This document shows positions 10,263 through 19,121 of a stretch of 64,000 nucleotides of DNA, one piece after another. Location: positions 372,001 through 436,000 of the forward strand of contig NZ_CP159483.1 of the NCBI RefSeq assembly GCF_042140245.1, given 5' to 3'. The stretch's first letter is position 1, and every line of letters starts with the position of its first letter. The notes under the pieces were generated by a model. That model worked only from the letters and a program-made list of their open reading frames with translations. It had not been told where the DNA came from and ran no database searches. Source of the stretch: MH13 sp042140245 (GTDB lineage Bacteria; Pseudomonadota; Alphaproteobacteria; Rhizobiales; MH13). Both the position numbers and the translations under genes were made by a program.

Positions 10263-10307
10263 GCGTTTGCAGCAAAAGTGGGCAGCGGTTTTGCGTCCGA
10301 AAACGCG
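10263..10307. repeat. REP-like intergenic palindromic element
   Basis: Between two convergent genes lies a short sequence with the inverted repeat GCAAAA (10272-10277) / TTTTGC (10289-10294), flanked by further related words ending in GAAAACGCG. Elements with the pattern GCAAAAGTGG...GGTTTTGC are, as I recall, very common between genes in Hyphomicrobiales. Only one copy is evident in this window. Confidence 0.4.
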
Positions 10308-10321
10308 AGAAAACCAAACCT

Positions 10322-11092
10322 CTATCCGAAGCGGATTGCCATCAAACGTTTTTCAGCGGCTTTGAGCGCCTTTTGGCCCGCTCGCCAATCCGGATCGAGG
10401 CTCGCAACCACCTTCCAGAAGCGCTGGGAATGGTTCATCTCCACAAGATGCGCCACCTCATGGGCCACCAAATAGTGTTGAGCCTGCGGTGAAGCCATCA
10501 TGACACGCCAGGAGAGCGTGATGACCCGCGACGACGAACATGAGCCCCATTGCGAACGCGGATCGCGATAACGAATGGCCGATGGGCGCTTGCCCAATTG
10601 ACCTGAAAGCTCCATCACAAGCGGTGTAAGCGTTTGTTCTGCTTCAGTTTTTAGAAACTGCGCAAGCCTTGGCATGATGCGATGTGGCGCACCTGGCACC
10701 AGAAGCTCGCATTCCGAACCACGGGAGACTGTACCGCGTAGTCTGCCAGTCGGGACTATGCGCAAATCCTCTCCATGAAAGGGCAAAACCTCCAGATGAG
10801 GTGCCTCTCCGGCGCTGGGAAGCTCTGGCGCGTGGCGATCAATCCACCCACGGCTCTGCGATAAAAAGGTGAGCGCGGCGCTGGGTGGCGTTCCGCGCGG
10901 CACGGTCAGCTTGCCCTCACCCGTGCGCACATCAAACCGTAAGATCATGCGCCGCGCTTTGGCATGCACGCGCACACGCAAAGGGCGTGGCTCGCCGCGC
11001 ACCTCCACCGTGGTTGGCATCTCCAAGCTCGGCAGCACAGATGATATGCGCGTACGCCCAGCTTCGAGCGTGGTCAGCAGTGGTTTGAACAT
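10322..11092 (-). CDS. YgjP-like zinc metallopeptidase (M48/SprT-related)
   Basis: Predicted zinc-dependent metallopeptidase of the YgjP/DUF45 family. The zinc motif is HEVAH in LVAHEVAHLVEMNHSQRFW, followed by the conserved MNHS histidine that serves as third ligand in the family. Also visible are the family landmarks RYRDPRSQWGSCSSSRVITLSWRV (quoted in part: QWGSCSSS then LSWRV). At 256 residues it has the usual length. Its cellular substrate is unknown; no signal peptide is present, so it is probably cytosolic. It is convergent with the DUF3592-like gene and divergent from the VOC-family gene, whose start lies 65 bp away. Confidence 0.85.
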   Translation of the reverse strand: MFKPLLTTLEAGRTRISSVLPSLEMPTTVEVRGEPRPLRVRVHAKARRMILRFDVRTGEGKLTVPRGTPPSAALTFLSQSRGWIDRHAPELPSAGEAPHLEVLPFHGEDLRIVPTGRLRGTVSRGSECELLVPGAPHRIMPRLAQFLKTEAEQTLTPLVMELSGQLGKRPSAIRYRDPRSQWGSCSSSRVITLSWRVMMASPQAQHYLVAHEVAHLVEMNHSQRFWKVVASLDPDWRAGQKALKAAEKRLMAIRFG

Positions 11093-11157
11093 AAGGCTTG
11101 AACAGCACTCCAGCTTGCATCACGACAGAGCAAACGAATCGAAAGGGACATCCCATC

Positions 11158-11613
11158 ATGACTGCTACCATGACGACTGATACGCCCAAACGCCCCAGGT
11201 TTCACCTGGCGTTCCCCGTTGATGATCTTACCGCTGCGCGCGGCTTCTATGGCGAATTGCTTGGCTGCCCAGAAGGGCGGTCCACTGAGGATTGGGTGGA
11301 TTTCAACCTGTTTGGCCATCAGATCGTGGCTCATCTGGCGCCTGAAGAGGTGGGTGAAGCGGCGCAAAACGGTGTTGACGGCAAAGCTGTGCCGGTACGC
11401 CACTTCGGCGTGCTGATGGACTGGGATGATTGGGACGCGCTGCACACCAAACTGACCGCGCAGGGCACCGACTACATCATCGAGCCCTATGTACGTTTTG
11501 AAGGAAAGCCGGGCGAGCAGGGCACGTTCTTCATCAAAGACCCGGCGGGCAACGCCTTGGAGTTCAAGAGCTTTAAGAATGATGAGATGGTGTTCGCGAA
11601 AAGCTTTGAGTGA
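11158..11613 (+). CDS. VOC/glyoxalase-superfamily protein
   Basis: Vicinal-oxygen-chelate fold protein of 151 residues. The opening RFHLAFPVDDLTAARGFYGELLGC is a classic first VOC module, and the second module ends in GTFFIKDPAGNALEFKSF, where the Glu of LEFK is a usual metal ligand. The start ATG 11158 is preceded by GAAAGGGA; an upstream in-frame TTG at 11098 would add an unlikely 20-residue extension. The family includes glyoxalase I, dioxygenases and resistance proteins; the homologues with HVGVLMDWDDW-like central strands are mostly uncharacterised, so no reaction is assigned. Confidence 0.82.
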   Translation: MTATMTTDTPKRPRFHLAFPVDDLTAARGFYGELLGCPEGRSTEDWVDFNLFGHQIVAHLAPEEVGEAAQNGVDGKAVPVRHFGVLMDWDDWDALHTKLTAQGTDYIIEPYVRFEGKPGEQGTFFIKDPAGNALEFKSFKNDEMVFAKSFE

Positions 11614-11689
11614 TAGGTAGAGTGGAGGTCACCATAGGTGTTCTTTGCACCTGGCCAAATCCCACTTCGGCCCAGGTTGGTTCAACCAA

Positions 11690-12277
11690 TTAACCGAATA
11701 GCATTTGGCGATACGACCTGTGCTCTTCTGGAAAGTCATCCAGCTCAAGTTCGCAAATCACGCTCTGGATGCGAAGCCCAAGATTGGCAAGCTTGGCTCG
11801 GTCGTCCGTCATTGCAGCAATCTCGACGAATGAGCCAAGGCCTTCGACTTTGTCTAAAGTCAGATGCAGGCCGCCATAAAAGTAGATATCGCGCTTCTTA
11901 CTTAGCTGCGAAGTCTCGATGAACCCAAGTGACTTGAGAACGGAGAGTGCCTTGTCGAAGTCGGCGAGGTCCATCGCTACACACGCGTCCTTTTCGGGGC
12001 CTTTGGAAATCCAGAGAACCCGTTCAGATGGCCGCATATGCCTCAGGATTTGGAACTGACTGTTGTTCTCAAGCCGTCCATCCGGCAGATCCAAAAAAAC
12101 ATCCGTTTCCTCATTTCCAACAGCGAAAGGTACCGCGCTCTCCGCCTTGAGCTTGTGGCGCACCATTTCAATGTCTGGCACGTTGAACTTTCGTTCGACT
12201 TCAAATCGACCGCGAAAATGATCACCCGGGTCTGCGAGCATACCCTTGGTTTCAAGACTTTTGGCTTCCTGAGACAT
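11690..12277 (-). CDS. CYTH-domain protein (class IV adenylate cyclase / triphosphatase-like)
   Basis: CYTH-fold protein of 195 residues. The defining N-terminal ExExK motif is present as EVERKF near residue 30, and the C-terminal half carries alternating charged strands (LTLDKVEGLGSFVEIA, CELELDDF) of the triphosphate tunnel, with the EIE-type pair typical of CyaB. The family hydrolyses inorganic triphosphate or thiamine triphosphate, or makes cAMP; sequence does not decide. ATG 12277 is preceded by AGGAGT at good spacing, so the longer reading from 12304 is rejected. The gene is transcribed alone, away from a terminator belonging to the DUF2852 gene. Confidence 0.8.
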   Translation of the reverse strand: MSQEAKSLETKGMLADPGDHFRGRFEVERKFNVPDIEMVRHKLKAESAVPFAVGNEETDVFLDLPDGRLENNSQFQILRHMRPSERVLWISKGPEKDACVAMDLADFDKALSVLKSLGFIETSQLSKKRDIYFYGGLHLTLDKVEGLGSFVEIAAMTDDRAKLANLGLRIQSVICELELDDFPEEHRSYRQMLFG

Positions 12278-12469
12278 ATGCACTCCTACGCAAAGCGACC
12301 CCACTCATGCCGGTGTGCGCAAGTTGCAACCAGCAGACTTCTCCAAAGGAGCGAAACTTTAAAGAGTGAGGCCTTGAGGAGGCAACCAAGTCTCCCGTTC
12401 CCGGCAGACCCGAAGTGAGCGTTTTGACTGTCACGCTACTATGAAACCGGAAAGCCTCCAACCAAGCAC

Positions 12470-12501
12470 AAAAAAGCCGCTCCATTTCTGAAGCGGCTTC
12501 T
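12470..12501 (-). terminator. Rho-independent terminator for the DUF2852 gene
   Basis: Stem GCCGCT / AGCGGC with a ten-base loop; on the minus strand the stem is followed by a run of six Ts (plus-strand A run at about 12470-12475). It lies 43 bp past the DUF2852 stop codon. Confidence 0.7.
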
Positions 12502-12543
12502 TGGAACCTTGAGCGGGTTGGGGTTCGCTCTAAGCTTTAGACC

Positions 12544-13017
12544 CTAGGTTGCCGGAGCAGGGTTCGGGCCAGTCCCATTGTCACTGACCGGATGGTCACC
12601 ATTGTGATTGTGGCGCGACTTCAAGAACTCGTCGAACTCGGCCTGGTCTTTGGCGCGGCGCAGGTTGCGCAGGTGCGCGTCAAACTCGTCGACCATCTCG
12701 TCAAGCTTACGGCGTTCGGCTTCCAGCCGCTCGATCTCGGCCTTACGAAACTCATCGAAGGCAACGTTGCCTGTGCCACGATCGGCGGTGTTGAAACCTT
12801 TCATATCCATCTCCCGTTTGAAGCGACCAAAGCTGCGGCGAAAATCATGTTTCACGTCGTCCAGGCGATCGCCCCAAATGATGTAGGCGAGCATGGCAAG
12901 CCCCAGCGGCCACGCAATGATGAAACCGAGCACCATCAAACCGATGGTTGCCGGTGTCCAAGCCGGGCGAAGCCAGCTTTGGCGGCGGCCGGTGTAATGG
13001 GCTGATTGGGTCATCAT
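12544..13017 (-). CDS. DUF2852 small membrane protein
   Basis: 157-residue protein of the alphaproteobacterial DUF2852 family. It has a short N-terminus, two adjacent hydrophobic stretches (about residues 22-50, ending in AMLAYIIWGDRLDD), a basic segment SFGRFKREMDMKG, and a long charged coiled-coil (ERLEAERRKLDEMVDEFDAHLRNLRRAKDQAEFDEFL). The cytoplasmic coiled-coil tail after a membrane hairpin is the family hallmark. Function is unknown. It is flanked by terminators on both sides, so it is a single-gene transcript. Confidence 0.85.
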   Translation of the reverse strand: MMTQSAHYTGRRQSWLRPAWTPATIGLMVLGFIIAWPLGLAMLAYIIWGDRLDDVKHDFRRSFGRFKREMDMKGFNTADRGTGNVAFDEFRKAEIERLEAERRKLDEMVDEFDAHLRNLRRAKDQAEFDEFLKSRHNHNGDHPVSDNGTGPNPAPAT

Positions 13018-13092
13018 GTGTGTGTCTATCCTTCTCTCGTGTTGCTGTGAACAAGACGTGGTGGGGCCTCAATCAGCTTTCAAGATGAGATA

Positions 13093-13117
13093 CAAAAAAA
13101 GACGCCAAAACGGCGCC
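13093..13117 (-). terminator. Rho-independent terminator for phaZ
   Basis: Hairpin GACGCC-AAAAC-GGCGCC (one mismatch) followed on the minus strand by seven Ts (plus-strand A run at 13094-13100). It lies about 40 bp past the depolymerase stop codon. Confidence 0.65.
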
Positions 13118-13152
13118 TTTCTCTAATTCTTTCAAGGCTTTACTTGGTTAAG

Positions 13153-14511
13153 CTAAGCCTTGGCACGACCAAAAGCATCCACCGGTGGCGCGGTGTCGTT
13201 GGCAGGCGCAGGCACTGGAGAAGCGGGCATCGACGGCTTGGATTTGGCAGGCTTACGACCTTTGGAGCCATTGCGGCGCCACTCTGCTGAGAGCATGAAA
13301 TCCGTCATGCGCGGCTGAATTTCAGAGCGGAATCGCGAGCCATTGAACACGCCATAATGGCCAACGCGCGGCTGCTCATAATGGGCTTTCAAATCGTCAT
13401 CCAAACCAGAACAGAGGTCGAGCGCTGCTTTGGTTTGACCGCGCCCGGTGATGTCGTCCTTCTCGCCCTCAACGGTGAGCAACGCGCACCGCGTAATCTT
13501 CGAAGGATCGACCAAACGATCACGATGCATCATCGTGCCCAGCGGCAGCGAGTGTTTCAAGAACACCGTGTCGATGGTTTGCAGATAGAACTCTGCGGTG
13601 AGGTCCATAACGGCCAGATACTCGTCGTAGAACTCGCGATGCTTTTCAGCGCCGTCACCATCGCCGTCGACCAGGTGATTGAAGAACTCTTTGTGGGCAT
13701 CAATGTGCCGATTGAGGTTCATGCCCATGAAGCCGGAAAGCTGGAGAAAGCCTGGATAGACGGGGCGCATAAACCCGGCGTTGGGAAACGGCACATTTTT
13801 GATGAGGTTGCGACGGAACCAGCCGAGTTCCTTGCCATTGGCAAACGCGTTCACCTCAGTTGGGGCGATGCGCGAATCGATAGGGGCGCCCATCAGCGTC
13901 ATTGAGGTTGGGATCGCCGGATCGTCATCCTCTTCCATCAGCGAAACGGCGGAAAGCACAGGAACGCCTGGCTGGCAAACGGCCACCACATGGGTCTCTG
14001 GACCTAAGCGCTGCAACATGGAGCGCACATAATCGATGTAATCGTCGAGGTCGAAGTTGCCGGCGGCCAATGGCACGTCGCGGGCATCCACCCAATCGGT
14101 GATGTAAACATCGTGGCGTGGCAGGAAGGCTTCCACCGTGCCGCGAAGCAGCGTCGCATAGTGGCCGGACATGGGCGCAACGAGCAAAACTTTGGGATCG
14201 TTGTAGGAGCGCTCAGCAGGCAAATGGCGCTTAAAATGCAGCAGTTTGCAAAAGGGGCGCTCCCACAAAAACTCTTCGGTGATGGCGCAGCGCGTGCCAC
14301 CAACAAGCGTGTTTTCAATGCCAAAGGCCGGTTTGCCGTAGCGGCGCGTCATGCGCTCAAACACTTCGGCGCCCGCCGCCATTTGCTTGCCAAAGGGCGT
14401 TGCCGCCAACGGGTTGAGAGGGTTGGAAAATGCCAGTTTGGTTAGGTCAGCGGTTGCACGTGCTGGCGCGAGCGCCGCGTGCGTCCATTCATACATCGTG
14501 TAAGCAGCCAC
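13153..14511 (-). CDS. phaZ: Intracellular polyhydroxybutyrate depolymerase
   Basis: Mobilises stored poly-3-hydroxybutyrate granules. The 452-residue protein has the intracellular PhaZ layout: N-terminal YEWTHAALAPARA, the catalytic nucleophile Cys179 in VVAVCQPGVP (a cysteine in place of the lipase-box serine, as in the Cupriavidus PhaZa1 class), and the late catalytic His in QPRVGHYGVFNGSRFR, which sits in the GHYGVFNG family signature. The C-terminal 50 residues are a Lys/Pro/Ala-rich tail. The start codon is GTG at 14511; an ATG at 14496 is an alternative. No PHB synthase is in the window, but the enzyme implies that the cell stores PHB. Confidence 0.93.
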   Translation of the reverse strand: MAAYTMYEWTHAALAPARATADLTKLAFSNPLNPLAATPFGKQMAAGAEVFERMTRRYGKPAFGIENTLVGGTRCAITEEFLWERPFCKLLHFKRHLPAERSYNDPKVLLVAPMSGHYATLLRGTVEAFLPRHDVYITDWVDARDVPLAAGNFDLDDYIDYVRSMLQRLGPETHVVAVCQPGVPVLSAVSLMEEDDDPAIPTSMTLMGAPIDSRIAPTEVNAFANGKELGWFRRNLIKNVPFPNAGFMRPVYPGFLQLSGFMGMNLNRHIDAHKEFFNHLVDGDGDGAEKHREFYDEYLAVMDLTAEFYLQTIDTVFLKHSLPLGTMMHRDRLVDPSKITRCALLTVEGEKDDITGRGQTKAALDLCSGLDDDLKAHYEQPRVGHYGVFNGSRFRSEIQPRMTDFMLSAEWRRNGSKGRKPAKSKPSMPASPVPAPANDTAPPVDAFGRAKA

Positions 14512-15042
14512 TTTGCGTCCCCAATCTTACTCACTGTTGTCAGCCAGGCCATAAGCCCAACCCAAACCTTGTCGTGTTCACGCACCGGGTGCGCATTCAG
14601 GCTCAACATGTCCCAAGATCAAACTGTCATCAGCTTGCGCCGTTAATCTTTATGACACCTTAATCCACTCGATGACGCGCACTGCATACGTTTCCAGCCA
14701 CAGCGCGCATCATTACCTGGCACTTGACGGCTTACCCGCCATGCGACCTTCGTCTCAATCCTTTCCCCAAAACCCCTCGAAAGACCTACAAACCTTACCT
14801 GTTGAAAGTCGCAAACAGTCCAAACCGATGCGACAGGCCGCCTGCTTGCGCGGCGGCGCGCAAAGATGATTGAAGTTGTATGAGCCTGAAGCGGGGGGAT
14901 CCTTGGTGAAGAGGCACGATGCGTAAGCAGTGTGCCCTAAAAGGGTGGATCAAGAGAAGGTGGTTTCTCCTGCAACTTTACGCGTAAGGGTTCTTCAAAC
15001 GCAGCTTGACACAATGCTGCGGTGCACACAAGGCTTTCGCAT
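14512..15042. other. Intergenic region between phaZ and actS, with a possible RegA-type site
   Basis: About 530 bp between two divergent genes without a convincing reading frame. It should hold both promoters. A GCGAC-AG-GCCGC sequence at 14830-14841 fits a GCGNC / GNCGC half-site pair, the pattern reported for RegA/ActR binding, though with a short gap. A TTGACA-like word occurs at about 15005. Nothing else is recognised. Confidence 0.45.
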
Positions 15043-16416
15043 ATGCTAACAAATGTATCCGCCCAACGGGTCAGACTTGATACGCTGGTCCGCCTGCGCT
15101 GGCTGGCCATTGCGGGACAACTTGTGGCGGTTTGCGCGGTGGCTTTCGGGTTTGGCTACCCTTTGCCGATTGTGGCGTGTCTGGGCGTGATCGGACTGTC
15201 GGCGCTGCTCAACCTTTATCTTTGGTGGGGCTATCCACGTTCAACGCGCATCAGCGACCGGCGCGCAGCGTTTATTCTGGCCTTCGATCAGGTCCAGCTC
15301 GCCTCGCTGCTTTATCTCACTGGCGGTCTTGGCAATCCGTTTGCCGTGCTTCTTTTGGCACCCGTCCTGATCTCAGCGACGATCCTGCGCCTTCCGACAA
15401 CCGTGGCATTGGGTCTTTTGGTGTCGCTGCTCATCTCCGCGCTTGCCCTTTGGCACATGCCGCTGCCCTGGGCAGCCGGACAGCCACCTGCCTTCCCGCT
15501 GGTTTATAGGCTCGGTGTATGGGCGGCGCTGCTCGTCGCTATCGGCTTCATCTGTACCTATGCCTGGAACGTTGCCCATGAGAGCCGGAACCTCGCCAAT
15601 GCCTTGGCGGCGGCGGAACTTGCCTTGGAGCGCGAACAGCACCTTTCAGAGTTGGATGGAATGGCAGCGGCAGCGGCGCACGAGTTGGGCACACCACTTG
15701 GCACGATTACCGTGGTGGCCAAAGAGATCAGCCGCGAAATCGATCCGGCAACGCCGCTTGGCGAAGACATCGCACTGATCCAAGCACAGGCTGAACGCTG
15801 TCGCACGATTTTGGGCAAGCTCTCCTCGCTGGGCGTCAACCCAGATACCGTGATCTCCACCAAAACCCTGGATGCGATCCTTGACGATCTGGTCGCACCG
15901 CACCGCGACTTCTCCGTTCCGATCACCGTGACAACGCAAGGTGATGGCCCCTCCCCCATGATGCGTGCCAACCCGGCGCTCAGCTATGGGATTGGCAATC
16001 TGATTGAGAACGCCATCGATTTTGCCAGCCAAGAGGTTTGCGTCAAAGGCACGTGGGACGCCAACGCTGTGACCATCAGGATCGAAGATGATGGCCCAGG
16101 TTTTCCAGCCGTTGTTATGGCGCGGTTGGGCGAGCCTTACGTTTCCCGCCGGCGCGGGCGTGGAGACACTTCAGCGGAAGACCTTCCAGCGCTGGGCAGC
16201 CTTACGGGGTCCTTACGTGGTGACGATGTGACCGGAGGGCTTGGCGGTGGGCTGGGGTTAGGCTTCTTCATCGCCAAAACGCTGCTGGAACGCAGCGGGG
16301 CTGAGGTGAAGGTCGGCAACGGCATCGGAACACTGAAAGGCGCAAGTGTCATTGTCAGCTTTGCTCGAGAGCAGATTGACCTTACGCCCAAGCTCTCCGT
16401 GGAGGAGAGCGCTTAA
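15043..16416 (+). CDS. actS: ActS/RegB-type redox sensor histidine kinase
   Basis: Global redox-sensing kinase that phosphorylates ActR/RegA and controls respiratory, carbon- and nitrogen-fixation genes in alphaproteobacteria. About six membrane helices fill residues 25-180 and include the ubiquinone-binding motif GGLGNPFAVLLLAPV. The H-box is AAAAHELGTPLGTI (His213 counted from ATG 15043). The redox-active cysteine is Cys253 in QAERCRTILGKL, matching RegB Cys265. N and G boxes (NLIENAIDFA, DDGPGFP, GLGLGFFIA) follow. GTG 15022 is an alternative start; ATG 15043 is preferred because AAGG lies at suitable spacing. The cognate regulator follows 160 bp downstream. Confidence 0.95.
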   Translation: MLTNVSAQRVRLDTLVRLRWLAIAGQLVAVCAVAFGFGYPLPIVACLGVIGLSALLNLYLWWGYPRSTRISDRRAAFILAFDQVQLASLLYLTGGLGNPFAVLLLAPVLISATILRLPTTVALGLLVSLLISALALWHMPLPWAAGQPPAFPLVYRLGVWAALLVAIGFICTYAWNVAHESRNLANALAAAELALEREQHLSELDGMAAAAAHELGTPLGTITVVAKEISREIDPATPLGEDIALIQAQAERCRTILGKLSSLGVNPDTVISTKTLDAILDDLVAPHRDFSVPITVTTQGDGPSPMMRANPALSYGIGNLIENAIDFASQEVCVKGTWDANAVTIRIEDDGPGFPAVVMARLGEPYVSRRRGRGDTSAEDLPALGSLTGSLRGDDVTGGLGGGLGLGFFIAKTLLERSGAEVKVGNGIGTLKGASVIVSFAREQIDLTPKLSVEESA

Positions 16417-16576
16417 CCATCAAAGCATTGTCCATAGGGACCAATAAGCAATCCCTTTTCCTTATGCCAAGGTTGCCTATATCTAGGGTACGCTGAACTG
16501 GTGAACCATTTGGCACGTAGCTTCAGCGGCATTATGGTAGCAATAGGCCAATTCCGTGACCCGAGAAGCAAGTTTG

Positions 16577-17149
16577 ATGGACCTTTCAACCGAGACAACC
16601 GCACCGCTAGATGATGGCCTTGCCACCGAGCGAACGCTGTTGCTTGTCGATGATGACAAACCTTTCCTCACCCGGCTTGGACGGGCGATGGAAACACGGG
16701 GCTTTGAGGTTCGCTTGGCCGGATCAGTTGCCGAAGGCTTGATGGAAGTGCGTAAATCAGCACCAGCCTTTGCTGTTGTTGATATGCGCTTGGAAGATGG
16801 CAACGGGTTGGATGTTGTTTCAGCGTTGCGCGAAGCACGCCCAGAAGCGCGCGCGGTTGTTCTTACAGGTTATGGCAACATCGCCACGGCGGTGAGCGCT
16901 GTGAAGATGGGCGCGACGGACTACCTCGCCAAGCCTGCTGACGCCGACATGGTGGAAAAAGCCCTGTTGCAAACCGAAGATGGCGATATGGGTCTTCCCG
17001 AGAACCCTATGTCGGCTGATCGTGTGCGTTGGGAACACATTCAGCGGGTTTATGAGATGTGCGACCGCAATGTGTCGGAGACGGCGCGTCGCCTCAACAT
17101 GCACCGCCGTACATTGCAACGCATCTTGGCCAAACGCGCCCCGCGCTAG
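16577..17149 (+). CDS. actR: ActR/RegA-type response regulator
   Basis: Partner of the adjacent sensor kinase. The receiver domain has the acidic pocket LLLVDDDKPFLTRL, phospho-acceptor Asp69 in AVVDMRLEDGNG, the conserved switch residue in VVLTGYGNIATAV and Lys in YLAKPAD. A short linker leads to a Fis-type helix-turn-helix, NVSETARRLNMHRRTLQRIL, almost unchanged throughout the RegA family. It is 190 residues from ATG 16577; the GTG at 16556 would add seven residues. It binds DNA in the cytosol after phosphorylation. The AraC-type gene begins 8 bp after its stop, which suggests readthrough transcription. Confidence 0.96.
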   Translation: MDLSTETTAPLDDGLATERTLLLVDDDKPFLTRLGRAMETRGFEVRLAGSVAEGLMEVRKSAPAFAVVDMRLEDGNGLDVVSALREARPEARAVVLTGYGNIATAVSAVKMGATDYLAKPADADMVEKALLQTEDGDMGLPENPMSADRVRWEHIQRVYEMCDRNVSETARRLNMHRRTLQRILAKRAPR

Positions 17150-17156
17150 CTTTCCT

Positions 17157-18200
17157 TTGATCACGATCCCCATTGTCTGGCTGGTCAGCGTCCTGGCAGG
17201 ACTTGCTGCTGGGATTTTGGGGTTCAATGTCCGCTTGCCGCTGTCCACGCGGGCATATCTATGCGGCTTTCTTGTGATGATTGGGATCGTCGGCCTGCTT
17301 CTTGGTTTGCGTCTTTCCTACGGCGTGAACTGGGCTGGGTTGTTTCAACCGCATGTAGCTTTAATGATAGCGCCTCTGGCCTATCTGGGCTTTTCGTCCC
17401 TGACCCATGACACTGTCAAAGCTGAAGATGCTGCACTCGTGCGCAATGGTGCGCTGGTGTTGGCAGCTCAACTGGCAATGCTGTTTCCCCTACCGCTGTC
17501 GGCCGACATCATTTTGCTCATAGTGACCAGTGTCTATCTGGTGAAGCTGACACGTCTTTCGCGTCTAGATGCCGAGGCATTTGCAATCCTTGCCCCAGCC
17601 TATGTTTCGCGACTGCGCATCGGCATTTTCGCAACATCGGTTCTGTTGGCGCTTATGATTGCCGGAGACTTTGCCATTGTGGCCACAATGATATTTGCCA
17701 CCGAAACCCTCTTCGTTCAGTTTCTCAACGGCGCGGCAGGGGTGTTGTCAGCTTTCGTGATCATTGTCGCATTGGTCGGCATCCCGTTGCTCATCAATCG
17801 CCCAACACCGCACAGACCAGGTGACACCGCAGCAAAGCTGGAGCCAAGCGACGATGACCGGCAGCTCTTTCAATCGCTCTGCACACTGCTTGAAGACAAG
17901 CGCCTCTACACCGACAGTGATCTCTCTTTGGCCCGCGTCGCCCGGCGCCTGGGCGTTTCAGCACGCGATGTGTCCAACGCGGTGAACCGCTGTACCAGCG
18001 AAAACTTTTCTCGCATGATCAACGGCTTCCGCATTCGCAACGCTCAAGCAATGCTGCGCGACACCGATCTACCGGTGACCGAGATCATGCTTTCCAGCGG
18101 GTTTGTCAGCAAATCGAATTTCAACACGGAGTTTCGGCGCGTCAGCGGACAGACGCCGTCACAGTTTCGCAACGCGTGTCAAAGCTCGCAGGGAATATAG
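17157..18200 (+). CDS. Membrane-anchored AraC-family transcriptional regulator
   Basis: The 347-residue protein has about seven hydrophobic helices over residues 1-215 and a C-terminal AraC-type DNA-binding domain (about residues 240-345) with both helix-turn-helices: LARVARRLGVSARDVSNAVN and VTEIMLSSGFVSKSNFNTEF, then RRVSGQTPSQFR. Such proteins sense a membrane or extracellular signal and control nearby genes. The start is uncertain: TTG 17157 is the first plausible codon after the actR stop, whereas an ATG further upstream would lie inside actR. Its 3' end overlaps the convergent gene by 22 bp. Proximity to actSR suggests membership of the redox regulon; the target genes are unknown. Confidence 0.8.
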   Translation: MITIPIVWLVSVLAGLAAGILGFNVRLPLSTRAYLCGFLVMIGIVGLLLGLRLSYGVNWAGLFQPHVALMIAPLAYLGFSSLTHDTVKAEDAALVRNGALVLAAQLAMLFPLPLSADIILLIVTSVYLVKLTRLSRLDAEAFAILAPAYVSRLRIGIFATSVLLALMIAGDFAIVATMIFATETLFVQFLNGAAGVLSAFVIIVALVGIPLLINRPTPHRPGDTAAKLEPSDDDRQLFQSLCTLLEDKRLYTDSDLSLARVARRLGVSARDVSNAVNRCTSENFSRMINGFRIRNAQAMLRDTDLPVTEIMLSSGFVSKSNFNTEFRRVSGQTPSQFRNACQSSQGI

Positions 18201-18895
18201 AGACCTTGAACGCCAAAGATATCGTCGATGACTGACCGGCCTGGATTGATCACGAATCCATGGTCAATGGTAAGCCCGTCCAACAAGACCAACTCGGCAT
18301 CAGCTTTATCGCGGCCACTGCTTGTCGCGCTGCTCACCGTGTAATCACCGCTGACGACGTCATCACCGTTCAAGAGCATCTCAACCACCTGTTGGCTTCG
18401 AATGGCAATGCGGACAGGCGGTGCCCGTCGAGCGTTGATCTGTTGCCCGCCAAAATCACCTGCGACGAAACGCAACGGAACTGAGACACAGCCATCGTTG
18501 AGGCGCAAAAGCGCTGTGCCTGCGCCTGCCAATCCGCGCAATTGAAGCAACGTCATCTCACGCGGACGATTGATATGAACAACCCCAAGCGTGTCCTCCG
18601 GCCATGTAAGGCTCGCCTCGCCGGGCGAGTGGATCGCTGCATCATAAGCGCGTATGCGCAGCTCTTCAGCAGCGCGCTCTAAAGCTAGCATCTCCGCGCG
18701 ATGACGTGCGCGCGCTTCCAATTGATGGGCGTGCAGCCTGTGGATGCCAAGCTCATGGGTTGGTGACCGGTACAGAACTTGGGTCTGCCCATCGTGATCA
18801 TTGATGGTCTGAGCATGAACCAGTTGGCTCACCATGAGTAGAGCCATAACAACAAGCAGGGCGGGATAAATGGATTTGAACAACCATGGGCGCAT
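18179..18895 (-). CDS. Exported hypothetical protein
   Basis: Not recognised. 238 residues with a clear signal peptide (SIYPALLVVMALLMVSQLVHAQ, cleavage after HAQ near residue 29), then a helical charged part (residues 45-85) and a mostly beta C-terminal part with two cysteines (LNDGCVSVPL and the terminal YIPCEL) that could form a disulfide in the periplasm. The sequence TLLQLRGLAGAGTALLRLNDGCVSVPLRF resembles no domain I can name. It is convergent with the AraC gene and divergent from the export genes, across about 225 bp. Confidence 0.6.
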   Translation of the reverse strand: MRPWLFKSIYPALLVVMALLMVSQLVHAQTINDHDGQTQVLYRSPTHELGIHRLHAHQLEARARHRAEMLALERAAEELRIRAYDAAIHSPGEASLTWPEDTLGVVHINRPREMTLLQLRGLAGAGTALLRLNDGCVSVPLRFVAGDFGGQQINARRAPPVRIAIRSQQVVEMLLNGDDVVSGDYTVSSATSSGRDKADAELVLLDGLTIDHGFVINPGRSVIDDIFGVQGLYIPCEL

Positions 18896-19121
18896 GGTGT
18901 GGTGCTCCTTATAGGATGGTTTGAAACCGGGTTACCGGCTGGTGCGGGCCATGAAGACGCATCAACGCGTGCCGACGCGCGCCCGAAAACGTGATTGCGC
19001 ACGTTCTTCATCGCGATTGCGAACCTTGGAAACCTAACCAAAGTTTCACATTCAGCCTCGCGCACAGGGCGTAGAGCATGCATTCTAGACCCTGCTTTTC
19101 TCCTGGCTGGAGGCCGTGTGC

